Assembly (NCBI GenBank): GCA_022844345.1
Contig: JALHLU010000005.1
Span: 134,072 to 198,071 of the forward strand
Direction of reading: 5' to 3'
Length of the DNA: 64,000 nt
From: Hyphomonadaceae bacterium
Lineage (GTDB): Bacteria > Pseudomonadota > Alphaproteobacteria > Caulobacterales > Hyphomonadaceae
Notes under the pieces: generated by a model
Told to the model about the DNA's origin: nothing
Databases searched by the model: none
What the model saw: the letters and a program-made list of their open reading frames with translations, nothing else
In this document: piece after piece, positions 8,172-17,687 of the stretch
Numbering within the stretch: the first letter of the stretch is position 1
Layout of the letters: every line of letters starts with the position of its first letter
Translations under genes and position numbers: made by a program

Positions 8172-8321
8172 GCAGCGTCCCTGGAACATCCCGCCCGGCA
8201 AGAGCCCGGGCGCCTTTCCGGCGGGCCAAGGCTAGGCCGGCCGGCGTCACATGAACAGGGGCGCGCGCGCAGTCTGGCCCCGCGCCACGGGGCCATTCCA
8301 CTGCGGAAGGGGCGGAAAATC

Positions 8322-8411
8322 TGGCGGTGAAGGTGGGATTCGAACCCACGGTACGGTTTCCCGTACACACGCTTTCCAAGCGTGCGCCATAGACCACTCG
8401 GCCACCTCACC
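8322..8411 (-). tRNA. tRNA-Ser (anticodon GGA)
   Basis: On the minus strand the sequence begins GGTGAGGTGGCCGAGTGG and ends with a 3' CCA. The anticodon arm is CACGC-TTGGAAA-GCGTG with GGA as anticodon. A long variable arm (TGTACGGGAAACCGTAC) is typical of class II tRNA-Ser, and the T arm has GGTTCGAATCC. Confidence 0.97.
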
Positions 8412-8538
8412 AGCGCAGGGGGGCCTTTTACATGGGCGCGTCTGAAGCGCAAGTTACCGGCCTGTCGCCCGGGGGTTTTGACCTTCCGCCCCGGCGGCCC
8501 CACATAGGGCGCGCAACACCGCCCCTGAGGATGCCGCC

Positions 8539-9192
8539 ATGTTCTCGCTTGGAAAGAAGGTCACCCTGCCGAAAGCCGGAGAAGCCCTGCCCGGACGGGC
8601 GACCCCCATGCCCGTCGGCAACCGCCATTTCGTGAACGGCCAGCCCATCAAGGGGCCCTTTCCGGAGGGGCTGGAAGCCGCCGTGTTCGGGCTTGGCTGT
8701 TTCTGGGGCGCGGAGCGCAAATTCTGGCAGCAGGACGGCGTGTGGACCACGGCCGTCGGCTATCAGGGCGGCGAAACGCCCAACCCCACCTATCAGGAAG
8801 TGTGCTCGGGCGGCACGGGCCATACCGAGGTCGTGCTCGTGGTGTTCGACCCGAAAGTCACCAGCTATGAGGCGCTGCTGAAGGTGTTCTGGGAAAACCA
8901 CGATCCTACCCAGGGCATGCGCCAGGGCGGCGACGTGGGCACGCAATACCGTTCGGCGATCTACACCTATTCTGGCAGCCAGGCCGAACAGGCGCGCGCC
9001 TCGCTCGCGGCCTACCAGTCCGCGCTGAGGCAGGCCGGCATGGGCCAGATCACCACGGAGGTGCGCGAAGCCCCGCCCTTCTTCTATGCCGAGGAATACC
9101 ACCAGCAATATCTCGCCAAGAACCCGGACGGATATTGCGGCCTTGGCGGCACAGGCGTGACGTGCCCGGCCGGCGTTGGCGCCGGCGCCTGA
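8539..9192 (+). CDS. msrA: Peptide methionine-S-sulfoxide reductase MsrA
   Basis: The 217-residue enzyme reduces methionine-S-sulfoxide in proteins. The catalytic Cys54 sits in the hallmark GCFWGAER motif, followed by [24 protein letters not shown]. Cys200 and Cys209 near the C-terminus ([14 protein letters not shown]) are the likely recycling cysteines. The N-terminal 45 residues ([18 protein letters not shown]) match the extended MsrA form seen in alphaproteobacteria. No signal peptide is visible, so it is cytoplasmic. Monocistronic, between tRNA-Ser and an orphan gene. Confidence 0.97.
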   Translation: MFSLGKKVTLPKAGEALPGRATPMPVGNRHFVNGQPIKGPFPEGLEAAVFGLGCFWGAERKFWQQDGVWTTAVGYQGGETPNPTYQEVCSGGTGHTEVVLVVFDPKVTSYEALLKVFWENHDPTQGMRQGGDVGTQYRSAIYTYSGSQAEQARASLAAYQSALRQAGMGQITTEVREAPPFFYAEEYHQQYLAKNPDGYCGLGGTGVTCPAGVGAGA

Positions 9193-9264
9193 TCAACCCG
9201 CGATGGAAGCTGGCTGACGTCACCCTGCCCGGCTGATAAGCGCTGGCCAGGGAGGAGGCGCTGC

Positions 9265-10596
9265 GTGGCCGCAACCGTCGACAATCTGGAATCGCATCAC
9301 AGCTATCGCGTCATCCGCGGCTTTGCGGACGCCAACGGCGTGCACATTCCCTTCGATGCGGTCGGCGTCATTCGCCACATCGCTCTCAGCGATGACTGGA
9401 CCCAGATCATCATCGACTGGGAGCAGAACGGCCAGACGCAGAAGCTCGTCTTTGCGATGAACGCCACGGACGGCCCGCGCAACAACCACATGCGCACCTA
9501 TTTCGAGAAGGGTGAGCTGTCGCTCCCACCGCGCCCCGCCAAGCCAAAGCCGGAAACGCCGCCCGCCCCGACCGCGCCCGCAGGGCCAGCAGCCGATCCC
9601 TCGCTCGAGCGCTTCGGCGGTCTCCAGCCGCTGGAGGAAATCAGCCTTGGCGAACTTGCTGTCGCGTGCAGCTGCGATCCCGCCTTCCATCGCCCCGTCT
9701 GGCCGCCCGCGCATCTTTCGGTGCATGCCTGCCTGCGCTGCGGCACGGTCACCGTCACGCGGCAGGTGGGCGATGATGGCCGCCACACCGGCAATGCCTG
9801 GATTGGGTGGTGGGCCATGCCGACGCCGCAACCCACTGTCGACTGGCTCGGCCGCTTTCCGCGCGTGAACCGCACCTATGCAGGCGCCAAGTGGCGCTGG
9901 GCGATGCCGGCGACGCTCGTGCGTTACCCCACGCTGGTTTACCCGGCTGACGCCCGCGTGGCCGACAAGGCCGAACTCGCCGCGCTGGAGCAGCGCCTCG
10001 GCGTGGAGCAATCCGCCACGCCACGCGCCTTCACTTTCGGCCGGGCGCTGATGGATATCCCCGCCCCACCCGCCGGCGTCCCTGATTCATTCCGCGCCTT
10101 CCTCTTTGCGCGCGAGACCGCGGCGTTCGATGAAACCGCTGCCCCTGAAACGCTGCGCCGCCACGCCAACCTCTATAACCCTGCTTCTGAACTCGCCGCA
10201 GACCTGCTGCTGCGCCGTCCTGACGCCTATGGCCTGATGATGGGCTGGCTCGTCTCCGCGGACGACGACACGTTTGGCGCGGGCATCGCCATGCTGCGAG
10301 ATGCGCGCCGTCTGTTCACGGGGCCCGGCGATCCGAGGCTCGCGCCTGCGATCCTGAGCATCATGGACGGCCTGCCGCTGGGCAGGTTGAACGACGTGCC
10401 GGGCCGTGTTGAAAGCTGGATGCGCTTCGAGGCTATCCTCGCCGCCATCGCCGACCTTGGCGCCAATAGTCCCGCCATGCTCGACGGTCTCTCAGGCCTC
10501 GCCCAGAAGCTCGCGAGCAAGGACCGCTATCTCGTCGACGCCATCCGCATCGTGATCAACGAGTTGAACGGCGTCGACAACAGGCCCCCAGTATAG
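9265..10596 (+). CDS. Uncharacterised 443-residue protein with a Cys cluster
   Basis: The GTG start is preceded by a strong GGGAGGAGG at 7-base spacing. An N-terminal segment (SYRVIRGFADANGVHIPFDAVGVI) is followed by a Pro/Ala-rich linker near 88-112. A cysteine cluster comes next (CSCDP ... CLRCG, with histidines between) that could bind zinc. A helical C-terminal region of about 200 residues has repeat-like composition. No signal peptide or membrane segment is visible. I do not recognise the family. The next gene is convergent, so it is a single-gene unit. Confidence 0.75.
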   Translation: MAATVDNLESHHSYRVIRGFADANGVHIPFDAVGVIRHIALSDDWTQIIIDWEQNGQTQKLVFAMNATDGPRNNHMRTYFEKGELSLPPRPAKPKPETPPAPTAPAGPAADPSLERFGGLQPLEEISLGELAVACSCDPAFHRPVWPPAHLSVHACLRCGTVTVTRQVGDDGRHTGNAWIGWWAMPTPQPTVDWLGRFPRVNRTYAGAKWRWAMPATLVRYPTLVYPADARVADKAELAALEQRLGVEQSATPRAFTFGRALMDIPAPPAGVPDSFRAFLFARETAAFDETAAPETLRRHANLYNPASELAADLLLRRPDAYGLMMGWLVSADDDTFGAGIAMLRDARRLFTGPGDPRLAPAILSIMDGLPLGRLNDVPGRVESWMRFEAILAAIADLGANSPAMLDGLSGLAQKLASKDRYLVDAIRIVINELNGVDNRPPV

Positions 10597-10610
10597 ATAG
10601 TGCAGTACCG

Positions 10611-11582
10611 CTAGCGCATCCCCATCAGGCGCTTCGAGATGATCTCGTCCGCCTCGCGCATGATGCGGTCGATCAGTTCCTTCACGGTCGGAATATCGTG
10701 GATCAGGCCGGCGACCATGCCGCAGCTCCACGCGCCGGCTTCCATATCGCCCTCGACCATCACCTTCGGATAGATGCCCGCCACCTCGTTGAGGATGTCC
10801 TCGAACTTGATGCCGGCGCCGAGCTGCTTCTCCTTCTCGAGGATTTTCGCAACGCCCGCATTGTTCAGCACGCGCTCGGTGTTGCGCAGCGGACGCATGA
10901 CAAGGCGGGTATCCAGCTCGCTCGCCTTCACCAGCGCGTCCTTCACATTCTGGTGCACAGGCGCGTCCTTCGTGGCGATGAAGCGCGTGCCCATGTTCAT
11001 GCCTTCTGCGCCCAGCGCCAGCGCCGCCACCAGCGAGCGCCCGTCAGCCATGCCGCCGGAGGCGACGAACGGAATCTTCAGCTCCTCCGCCGCGCGCGGC
11101 AGCAGGATGAAGTTCGGCACATCGTCCTCGCCCGGATGCCCACCACACTCGAAACCATCGACGCTGACCGCATCGCAGCCGATCGCCTCTGCCTTCTTCG
11201 AGTGGCGCACAGACGTGCACTTGTGGATCACCTTGACGCCCGCCTCTTTGAAGAAGGGCATGACCTGGCTGGGGTTGTTCCCCGCCGTCTCGACGATCTT
11301 GATGCCTTCCTCGATGATCGTGCGCACGAAGCCCGGATAGTCCGGCGGCGTCACGGCTGGCAGGAAGGTGAGGTTCACGCCGAACGGCTTCTTCGTCATC
11401 TCGCGGCAGCGGCGAATCTCGTTCCGCAGACCCTCGGGTGTCTTCTGCGTCAGCCCGGTGATGATGCCGAGCCCGCCAGCTTCGGAGACAGCCGCCGCCA
11501 TCTCGGCGAAACCGACATAGTGCATCCCGCCCTGGATGATCGGATGCTCGATGCCGAAGAGTTCTGTGATGCGGGTTTTCAT
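10611..11582 (-). CDS. Nitronate monooxygenase family flavoprotein
   Basis: The 323-residue TIM-barrel protein resembles nitronate monooxygenase / 2-nitropropane dioxygenase. It has an N-terminal IIQGGMHYVG, the phosphate-binding segment VASGGMADGRSLVAALALGA, and a GTRFIATKDAPVH motif. FMN is the expected cofactor. Enoyl-ACP reductase II (FabK) belongs to the same fold, so the exact substrate is uncertain. It ends a leftward series of acyl-CoA-type genes, 67 bp beyond a phosphatase gene, which favours a role linked to acyl or nitro-compound oxidation. Confidence 0.88.
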   Translation of the reverse strand: MKTRITELFGIEHPIIQGGMHYVGFAEMAAAVSEAGGLGIITGLTQKTPEGLRNEIRRCREMTKKPFGVNLTFLPAVTPPDYPGFVRTIIEEGIKIVETAGNNPSQVMPFFKEAGVKVIHKCTSVRHSKKAEAIGCDAVSVDGFECGGHPGEDDVPNFILLPRAAEELKIPFVASGGMADGRSLVAALALGAEGMNMGTRFIATKDAPVHQNVKDALVKASELDTRLVMRPLRNTERVLNNAGVAKILEKEKQLGAGIKFEDILNEVAGIYPKVMVEGDMEAGAWSCGMVAGLIHDIPTVKELIDRIMREADEIISKRLMGMR

Positions 11583-11649
11583 GGGCGACGTCCTCCGGAA
11601 TTTTCCCCATCAGGAAACTGCCAGCCAGACGCCGTCAAGCCATGTTGAG

Positions 11650-12438
11650 CTATCGAATACGATCAGAGAGGGGGCGAGCCCCCTCGAACCACACCTGACG
11701 CGCGGGGACGCTGACCAGCTCCCGCTCGGGCCAGCGCAACGCCGTCAGCCTGCCGCCAAAACAGCAGCCCGTATCGATGCACCATGTGTTGTTCACCGCC
11801 TGAACCTCAGGCGCCGCCACATGCCCATAAACAACCGCAGCATCGCCACGATAATCCAGCGCCCAGTTGCGCCGCACGGGTGATCCAAACCCGTCGACCT
11901 CTCCCGTCGTATCCCCAAATAGAGCGAACGATTTCACCTTCCCGCCCGACTGGCCGATCATATCTTCCTTGAGGCCCGCATGCGCCACCACAAGCGCGCC
12001 ACCATCAAGCCAGAGATAGATCGGCAGCCCGGCCAGATACTTCCGCACCCGCGCATGAAACGCCGGGTTCTCCCCCGCCATCTGGTCGGCCGAAGCCTGC
12101 AGGCCATGACTGCGAGCCACATTCGCGCCGTTGATCCAGCGCGCGAATTTGTTGTCGTGATTGCCATCGACGCATAGCGCCGTTCCCGCTTCCGCCATCG
12201 CCATGGCGATGCGCAATACATCCGGCGTGCGCGGGCCTCGATCGACCAGGTCACCCACGAACACCAGCGTCCGCCCAGCCGGCGGCGTCACGGCCACGTC
12301 GGGACCCGACCACTCCACCTCATAGCCCAGCAGCCCGAGCAATTCCTCCAGCTCGTCCGCGCAGCCATGCACATCGCCGATGATATCGAACGGTCCTGTA
12401 AGCTCGCGGCGATCGAAGGTGTGGTTGTCGGACGTCAT
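11650..12438 (-). CDS. PPP-family metallophosphoesterase
   Basis: The 262-residue protein has the calcineurin-like motifs GDVHG (about 22-26), GDLVDRGP, GNHD (DGNHDNKF), a histidine in VVAHAGL and another in VYGHVAAP, so the dinuclear metal site appears complete. This arrangement resembles bacterial Ser/Thr phosphatase or ApaH/PrpE-like enzymes. The ATG lies 12 bp downstream of the TIGR03084-type gene in the same direction. The substrate cannot be read from the sequence. Confidence 0.88.
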   Translation of the reverse strand: MTSDNHTFDRRELTGPFDIIGDVHGCADELEELLGLLGYEVEWSGPDVAVTPPAGRTLVFVGDLVDRGPRTPDVLRIAMAMAEAGTALCVDGNHDNKFARWINGANVARSHGLQASADQMAGENPAFHARVRKYLAGLPIYLWLDGGALVVAHAGLKEDMIGQSGGKVKSFALFGDTTGEVDGFGSPVRRNWALDYRGDAAVVYGHVAAPEVQAVNNTWCIDTGCCFGGRLTALRWPERELVSVPARQVWFEGARPLSDRIR

Positions 12439-12450
12439 GCGTCCGCTCTA

Positions 12451-13236
12451 TCACGCCGCCCGCGCCCGGCGAAAGCGCGTGCCCGGCGCCGGTGGCGGCT
12501 CGGCCGCGCCTGCAAAGCACTGCGCCATCGCCATCCACTGCGTCGCGACGGGACCGCGCACGACCAGCTTCGTGTCCGACACGTTCCGCACTTGCGTCAC
12601 GACCTGGCAGAATTCGGTCGCCGAGCCTGTCACAGCGTTCGCCGCTCCCTCCTCGCCCCAGGTCCAGATCGCGCCCGACGGCGCCGTCAAGCGCACATGA
12701 GGAACAGCCGGCGGCAACTCCATCCGGCGAACCTGATAGGTCCATCCGAATGTCGAGACGCCCAGATGCGCAATGTTCTTGATGCGATCGGCATCCACGC
12801 GCTCGACCCCGAGATGATCGTACACCTCCTGCCCGTGGGCCCACGTCTCCATCAATCGCGCCGTGATCGACGAGCGCGCGCTCATGTCCGGCCCCGCCCA
12901 TTTCAATCGCGCTTTCGGATCGGCCCGCTGGTACAACGCCGCGATTTCGCCAGCTGTCGCCAACCATTCCTCGCGCAAGGCCTGTCCCGAAGCGCGCACA
13001 ACATCGCGCTCCACCGCCCGCATGCCGCCAGCCGCGGCGCCCAGCAGCCGCACCAGCTCGCCCTCGTCGGTCAGTTGCAAGCCCGCTGCGCGATTCCAGA
13101 AATGCAGATGCCGCACCACGTCGTTAAGGGTCCAGCCCTTGAACTGCGTGGCCTCGTCGAACGCCGCATCGGACAGCGGCGCCAGCAGGCCTGCCAGCGC
13201 CTCCGTCTCCGCCAGGAAATCTCCCGCCTGTTCCAT
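12451..13236 (-). CDS. TIGR03084-type DinB-like metal-binding protein
   Basis: The 261-residue protein matches the TIGR03084 family, related to mycothiol-dependent maleylpyruvate isomerase and DinB four-helix proteins. Histidines in NDVVRHLHFWNRA, ETWAHGQEVYDHLG form the expected metal triad. A C-terminal domain follows, with FCQVVTQVRN and VRGPVATQWMAMAQCFAG. It lies 14 bp downstream of an acyl-CoA dehydrogenase gene and 12 bp upstream of a phosphatase gene, so it is part of an operon. Its reaction is unknown. Confidence 0.85.
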   Translation of the reverse strand: MEQAGDFLAETEALAGLLAPLSDAAFDEATQFKGWTLNDVVRHLHFWNRAAGLQLTDEGELVRLLGAAAGGMRAVERDVVRASGQALREEWLATAGEIAALYQRADPKARLKWAGPDMSARSSITARLMETWAHGQEVYDHLGVERVDADRIKNIAHLGVSTFGWTYQVRRMELPPAVPHVRLTAPSGAIWTWGEEGAANAVTGSATEFCQVVTQVRNVSDTKLVVRGPVATQWMAMAQCFAGAAEPPPAPGTRFRRARAA

Positions 13237-13250
13237 TCGGGCAACCGCCT

Positions 13251-14414
13251 TCAGAGCGTCCGCGCGATCAGCAGCTTCATGATCTCGTTAGCGCCGCCAT
13301 AGATGCGCTGGATGCGGATGTCGCGATACATGCGGCTGATGGGATACTCGTCCATGAAGCCATAGCCGCCGAACAGCTGCAGGCAGCGGTCGACGATCTT
13401 GCCTTCGAGGTCAGTCGTCCAGTATTTCGCCATCGACGCCGTCGCAGCGTCCAGCTTGCCCTGAAGGTGCACGCGCATGCAGTGATCCACGAACACGCGC
13501 GCCACCGTCGCCTCGGTCTTGCATTCGGCCAGCACGAACTGAGTATTCTGGAAATCGATGATGCGCTTGCCGAAGGCCTGGCGCTGCTTGACGTAGTCGA
13601 TCGTCAGCTCGAGCGCCTTGTCCATCGTGTTGATCGCCTGGATCGCAATATTGAGGCGCTCCTGCGGCAGCTGGCCCATCAGCTGGATGAAGCCCTGTCC
13701 TTCTTCCGTGCCGAGCAGGTTTTCCGCCGGCACCTTCACCTCGTTGAAGAACAGCTCGGACGTGTCCTGCGCGTCCTGGCCCATCTTCTTGAGATTGCGG
13801 CCGCGCTCAAAGCCTTCGACCTCGTCGGTTTCGACGAACACCAGCGAGACGCCCTTGGCGCCCTTGGCCGGGTCAGTCTTTGCCACGACGCAGATCAGGT
13901 TCGCGGTCTGGCCGTTAGTGATGAATGTCTTCGAGCCGTTGATGACATAGCCATTGCCCGAACGCTTGGCCGTCGTCTTGATGCCCTGCAGGTCCGAGCC
14001 CGCGCCCGGCTCGGTCATCGCGATGGCGGTCACGAGTTCGCCCGTCGCCATGCGCGGCAGCCAGCGCTTCTTCTGCTCCTCCGTGCCGTAGTGGAGGATG
14101 TAGGGGGCTACGATCGCGTTGTGAAGCGAGATGCCGAAGCCCTCGACGCCGTTCTTGGCCAACTGCTCCATCAGGACGACTTCGTGGCGATAGTCGCCGC
14201 CCATGCCGCCATATTCTTCGGGCATCGACAGGTTGAGCAGGCCCGCTTCGCCCGCCTCGTTCCACATCTCGCGGTCGACCTGCTTCTGGGCGCGCCATTT
14301 CTCCACACGCTCAGGCGGGGCATGCTGCTGGAAGAACTTCCCCACCGAGTCCTCGAACATGCGGATTTCTTCGTCCTGCATGAAGTCCGGACGCTCGACA
14401 TTGAGAACCGACAT
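13251..14414 (-). CDS. Acyl-CoA dehydrogenase
   Basis: The 387-residue flavoenzyme oxidises acyl-CoA to enoyl-CoA. The FAD/acyl signature is present as TAIAMTEPGAGSDLQGIKT, and the C-terminal substrate/FAD region as CLQLFGGYGFMDEYPISRMYRDIR followed by IYGGANEIMKLLIAR. The ATG at 14414 has GGGAGAGACC upstream and is preferred to the longer frame starting at 14483. It is transcribed with the acyl-CoA ligase (112 bp upstream) and the TIGR03084 gene (14 bp downstream). Confidence 0.95.
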   Translation of the reverse strand: MSVLNVERPDFMQDEEIRMFEDSVGKFFQQHAPPERVEKWRAQKQVDREMWNEAGEAGLLNLSMPEEYGGMGGDYRHEVVLMEQLAKNGVEGFGISLHNAIVAPYILHYGTEEQKKRWLPRMATGELVTAIAMTEPGAGSDLQGIKTTAKRSGNGYVINGSKTFITNGQTANLICVVAKTDPAKGAKGVSLVFVETDEVEGFERGRNLKKMGQDAQDTSELFFNEVKVPAENLLGTEEGQGFIQLMGQLPQERLNIAIQAINTMDKALELTIDYVKQRQAFGKRIIDFQNTQFVLAECKTEATVARVFVDHCMRVHLQGKLDAATASMAKYWTTDLEGKIVDRCLQLFGGYGFMDEYPISRMYRDIRIQRIYGGANEIMKLLIARTL

Positions 14415-14525
14415 GGTCTCTCCCGATGGATTCAGTTTTTGAAGCAGCAGAATATTCTGCCTTCCGCGCGCGTAATCCTGCACGCCCGGACGCGGCTGTC
14501 CATGCTGACGTTGCGTGAAGGCCGG

Positions 14526-16364
14526 CTAGACGAGCACAACCCCCGGCGCCGCCTCCGCCGTAAACAGCGAGGCCACCTCCGCCGCCCTGTTCGCCTGCGT
14601 CTCGCGCTGGTTCACATAGCCCTTGTCGGTGATCTCGCCCGCATCCAGCGAGGGCGGCGAGGTCAGGATCCGGAATCGCGTAACCCGCCGCGAAGAGCCG
14701 GTCTGCGTCGCATTGAACGCGGCGAGCTTCGCCTTGATCGCAGCAGCCACCGACCCGACCGCCGCCGCCATGTCGCCGCCGGACGCTTCGGCCGCCGCCT
14801 TCACCGCCGCGGGCGATGGCCACAGCAGCGCGCCGATGAACGGCTTGTCCTGCCCGCACACCACCGCATCAAACACCAGCGGCGCACACGCCGCGACAAT
14901 ATCCGGCCGCAGCGTACCCACCGACACCCAGGTCCCCGAATCCAGCTTGAAGTCCTCGGTCACGCGGCCATCGAACACCAGCCCTTTCTCGGGACGCTCC
15001 GGATCCTCGAACCGCGCCGCATCTCCGAGGCAGTAGAAGCCCTCCTCGTCGAACACCTGCGCGTTCTTCTCCGGCATGTTGAGATAGCCGCGCATCACCA
15101 TCGGCCCCTTGACGCGCACTTCCATCTTGGCCCCGACGGGCGCCAGTTTGAGCGTCGTTCCCGGCAGCGGCACGCCCACCATGCCGACGCGCTCGAGGAT
15201 CCAGTGCGTCATCGTCACGCCCTGAGTCTCGGTCGCGCCATACATGGTCAGCAGCGGAATGCGCATGCCCGTGGACTGAACCGACAGCTTCTGGATCCGC
15301 TCGTACACATCATCCGACAGCGTCGCGCCGCCATAGATGAAGGCCTGCATGCGCGAGAACACCGCGTCCCGCAGTTCAGGATCAGCCTCCATCGCCTCCG
15401 CCAGCATGCCGAACGCAATCGGCGCCGAGCCGAACGACTGTGGCCGCACGTCCTTGAGGTTCGCGATCGTCGTCTGGAACAGACCCGGCATCGGCCGGCC
15501 CTCGTCGATATGGAATGTGCCGCCCAGCGAGAGCACATTATTGAAGTTCACGTTGCCGCCCGAGATGTGGCTCCACGGCATCCAGTCGAGTGCCTGCGGA
15601 ACCTCGTCGCTTGGCTCGCCCTCGATGGCCGAGCGCGCTGCGATCTGCGCTGTCATCTGCCCCTGGCTCTGCGGCGCTGGTTTCGGCATGCCTGTCGAGC
15701 CCGACGTGAACAGATACTTGCCCACAGAATCGGGGCCCAACCACTGCATCGCCGTATCCACCAGCGATGAAGGCGCCGTCTCCGCCAGCTTTGCGAACGC
15801 CTCCGAGCCCTCCGATCCGTCCGCCGAGATCACCGACACGCCCGTCAGGTCCAGCGTCGCCAGCGCCTTGCGAAACGGGTCCATCGTCTGCACGAAGATC
15901 GCCTTGGGCTTCACCGCCGCAAAGCAGTGCTTCAGCTTCGCGAAGTCCGTGGACATGATGGAGTAAGCCTGAGAGATCGGCGTTGCAGGCGCGCCGATGC
16001 GCTGTGCCGACAGGCTCATCAGCGCATGTTCGATCGAATTGCCCGACAGGATCATGAGCGGCGCATCCGGCCCCAGCCCACGATCCAGCAGCGCCTGAGC
16101 AACGGAGCGCGTTATCCGCGCTGCATCCCCGTACGTCACTTCGCGCCAGGGACCGTGATTGGGCTGGCGCTGCCTTAGCCACGGGCGATCCGCATGGGCC
16201 GCCGCGCGCTCGTCGAGAATATGGGGGATGGACCGCGCCGGAGGCGGCACAGGTGTGCGCGAGCGCAGGTATACCACGCCGCCCTCGCCCCGCGTCACTT
16301 CAATGTCCGGCGCCTTGTATGGCAGCGGCTTGAACGGCGGCTGGCCGCCTGCTTGTGCGGACAT
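14526..16364 (-). CDS. AMP-forming acyl-CoA ligase, feruloyl-CoA synthetase type
   Basis: The 612-residue ANL enzyme activates a carboxylic acid as acyl-AMP and transfers it to CoA. The P-loop is YLFTSGSTGMPK, followed by the adenine-binding LTMYGATETQ and the VFDGRVTEDFKLDSGTWVSV segment, which resembles feruloyl-CoA synthetases. The late DAGEITDKGYVNQR element holds the catalytic lysine. The ATG at 16364 is preceded by GGAGGAAACCAG and is preferred to the start at 16442. It heads a leftward operon with acyl-CoA dehydrogenase, suggesting CoA-dependent breakdown of aromatic or long acids. Confidence 0.92.
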   Translation of the reverse strand: MSAQAGGQPPFKPLPYKAPDIEVTRGEGGVVYLRSRTPVPPPARSIPHILDERAAAHADRPWLRQRQPNHGPWREVTYGDAARITRSVAQALLDRGLGPDAPLMILSGNSIEHALMSLSAQRIGAPATPISQAYSIMSTDFAKLKHCFAAVKPKAIFVQTMDPFRKALATLDLTGVSVISADGSEGSEAFAKLAETAPSSLVDTAMQWLGPDSVGKYLFTSGSTGMPKPAPQSQGQMTAQIAARSAIEGEPSDEVPQALDWMPWSHISGGNVNFNNVLSLGGTFHIDEGRPMPGLFQTTIANLKDVRPQSFGSAPIAFGMLAEAMEADPELRDAVFSRMQAFIYGGATLSDDVYERIQKLSVQSTGMRIPLLTMYGATETQGVTMTHWILERVGMVGVPLPGTTLKLAPVGAKMEVRVKGPMVMRGYLNMPEKNAQVFDEEGFYCLGDAARFEDPERPEKGLVFDGRVTEDFKLDSGTWVSVGTLRPDIVAACAPLVFDAVVCGQDKPFIGALLWPSPAAVKAAAEASGGDMAAAVGSVAAAIKAKLAAFNATQTGSSRRVTRFRILTSPPSLDAGEITDKGYVNQRETQANRAAEVASLFTAEAAPGVVLV

Positions 16365-16487
16365 CTGGTTTCCTCCGGTAAGTCTTTTCTGTTCCGGAAC
16401 CCTAACGTCACTGCCGCGCACGTCAAATCGCGCCGTCTGCAAACAGTCGTGACTGTGCTGGGGAGCCCGTGTTCGGGGGACGTCGGA

Positions 16488-17387
16488 TCAGGCAGCTGGC
16501 TTCCAGCGCCGCAGCATCCAGCGCACCCACATCTTGAAACGATCGCCCGTCTTTACGCGATAGCGCGCCGCCACTTCCTGCGTGAACCGCGTTTCCGCAA
16601 GCGCGCGCCAATAGAGCCAGGCCCACGGATGATAGACCCCGGGGAGCCACGGCTTCTCCGGCCCTGTAAAGTGTACGATGCCCGGCGCTTTCGCGCCCAG
16701 CCGGTTCCTCACGGCCACCTCCCCGATCAGCGAGGGGATCACCATGTGGCGCTGCACGTTCCAGACGACATCCAGCGCATGCCAGCGACCGGCAAAAGCC
16801 CAGTTGAGCGCATCCTGATCAGTCAGCTTCAGCTGGTCGCCATGTTCGGCCACGAATGTCAGGGCAGCCGCGAACAGGCCATCGCGCCGCGCCCGCTCAA
16901 GATCGACCAGCAGCACGCCGGAATTGAAGTACCGCGCTGGCGACTGAGTGATGCCCCAGCGTTCGCCGAACGCCACCGGGTCGACATAGCCGTCTTCCAC
17001 GGCGCCCAGCGCTGCGTCGCCGAGGTCGGCCGACCACAGCTTGCGGATGTCGTCTGTGACGATGAGATCGGCATCCAGATAGATGATGCGCTTGCAGTCA
17101 GCTGGCGCAAGGCGCGCAAGGCCCAGCCGGAACAGGATGGCGCGCGTGAAGTGCATGTGAGCGGAGAAGCCGGGAAAGTCCTTGTCGGAAATCTCGGTCC
17201 AGACAAAGTCGGCTCCGGGGGCGACCGACTCGCACGCCTTACGGCGCGCAGCGTCGAAAGCTTCGTAGAGAACGATGAACCGCAACTTCGCGCCCGGCGC
17301 ATGGCGCACGATCGAGCGGATCACAGCGGACAAATGCGGCGCGTAGTTGCCGTCAACGCCAAACGCGATGTCGACTGTACCGGTCAC
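16488..17387 (-). CDS. Glycosyltransferase family 8 protein
   Basis: The protein of about 299 residues has the GT8 features of LPS galactosyl/glucosyltransferases: VDIAFGVDGNYAPHLSAVIRSI at the N-terminus, the metal-binding DxD in IIYLDADLIVT, RYFNSGVLLVDL, DQDALN, and HFTGPEKPWLPG. The GTG at 17387 has AGGACAGAC upstream and places the first beta strand correctly; an in-frame start at 17456 is possible. It is a single gene, divergent from the B12 uptake locus. The sugar donor cannot be deduced. Confidence 0.9.
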   Translation of the reverse strand: MTGTVDIAFGVDGNYAPHLSAVIRSIVRHAPGAKLRFIVLYEAFDAARRKACESVAPGADFVWTEISDKDFPGFSAHMHFTRAILFRLGLARLAPADCKRIIYLDADLIVTDDIRKLWSADLGDAALGAVEDGYVDPVAFGERWGITQSPARYFNSGVLLVDLERARRDGLFAAALTFVAEHGDQLKLTDQDALNWAFAGRWHALDVVWNVQRHMVIPSLIGEVAVRNRLGAKAPGIVHFTGPEKPWLPGVYHPWAWLYWRALAETRFTQEVAARYRVKTGDRFKMWVRWMLRRWKPAA

Positions 17388-17647
17388 GTCTGTCCTGCTC
17401 CGCCGCGTTTGCCCTGACCCATAAGTAACCCGGCGGTCTTGCCGAAATACGCCCACAAGACAGGGGTGGCGCCCGTCCCGTCACTCATCCGCGAGCAAAC
17501 GGCATGCCATTCCCCAGACAGGGCGTTAACCCTGTTCACCGGCGATCTGGCCAAGCCTAACGGTTCGCTCCTCCATCGGGGAGATTGTCCGACAGTCAGC
17601 ACCGCAGCAGCTCGTCATACGAGCGATGAAGAAGGGCAGCGCGTTCG
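17388..17647. other. Intergenic region between GT8 gene and B12 leader
   Basis: No credible gene is seen in these 260 bases. A plus-strand frame that continues across them and the riboswitch is a chance reading frame. The divergent promoters of the glycosyltransferase gene and the btuB operon must lie here, but no clear -35/-10 pair stands out. Confidence 0.5.
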
Positions 17648-17679
17648 ATACAGCTTGCGGACGCCGCGTCCGCCTGTAT
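17648..17679 (+). promoter_or_regulatory. Strong hairpin just 5' of the cobalamin riboswitch
   Basis: ATACAG (17648-17653) pairs with CTGTAT (17674-17679), and inside it GCGGACG (17657-17663) pairs with CGTCCGC (17667-17673) around a CCG loop, with a 3-base bulge. The 13-bp hairpin ends 8 bases before helix P1 of the riboswitch. It may be a leader hairpin or a protein operator; it is not part of the usual aptamer. Confidence 0.4.
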
Positions 17680-17687
17680 TCATCAAC

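Noticed and set aside
7882-8397. Minus-strand frame through tRNA-Ser
   Set aside because: It begins in the tRNA and is in the wrong frame for the transposase tail.
8322-8411. tRNA-Ser as an island attachment site
   Set aside because: No second copy of the tRNA 3' end or an integrase gene is visible nearby.
13467-15770. Long plus-strand frame of 767 codons opposite the acyl-CoA dehydrogenase and ligase
   Set aside because: It is rich in Arg and His and antisense to two clearly conserved enzymes; it is the mirror frame of high-GC coding DNA.
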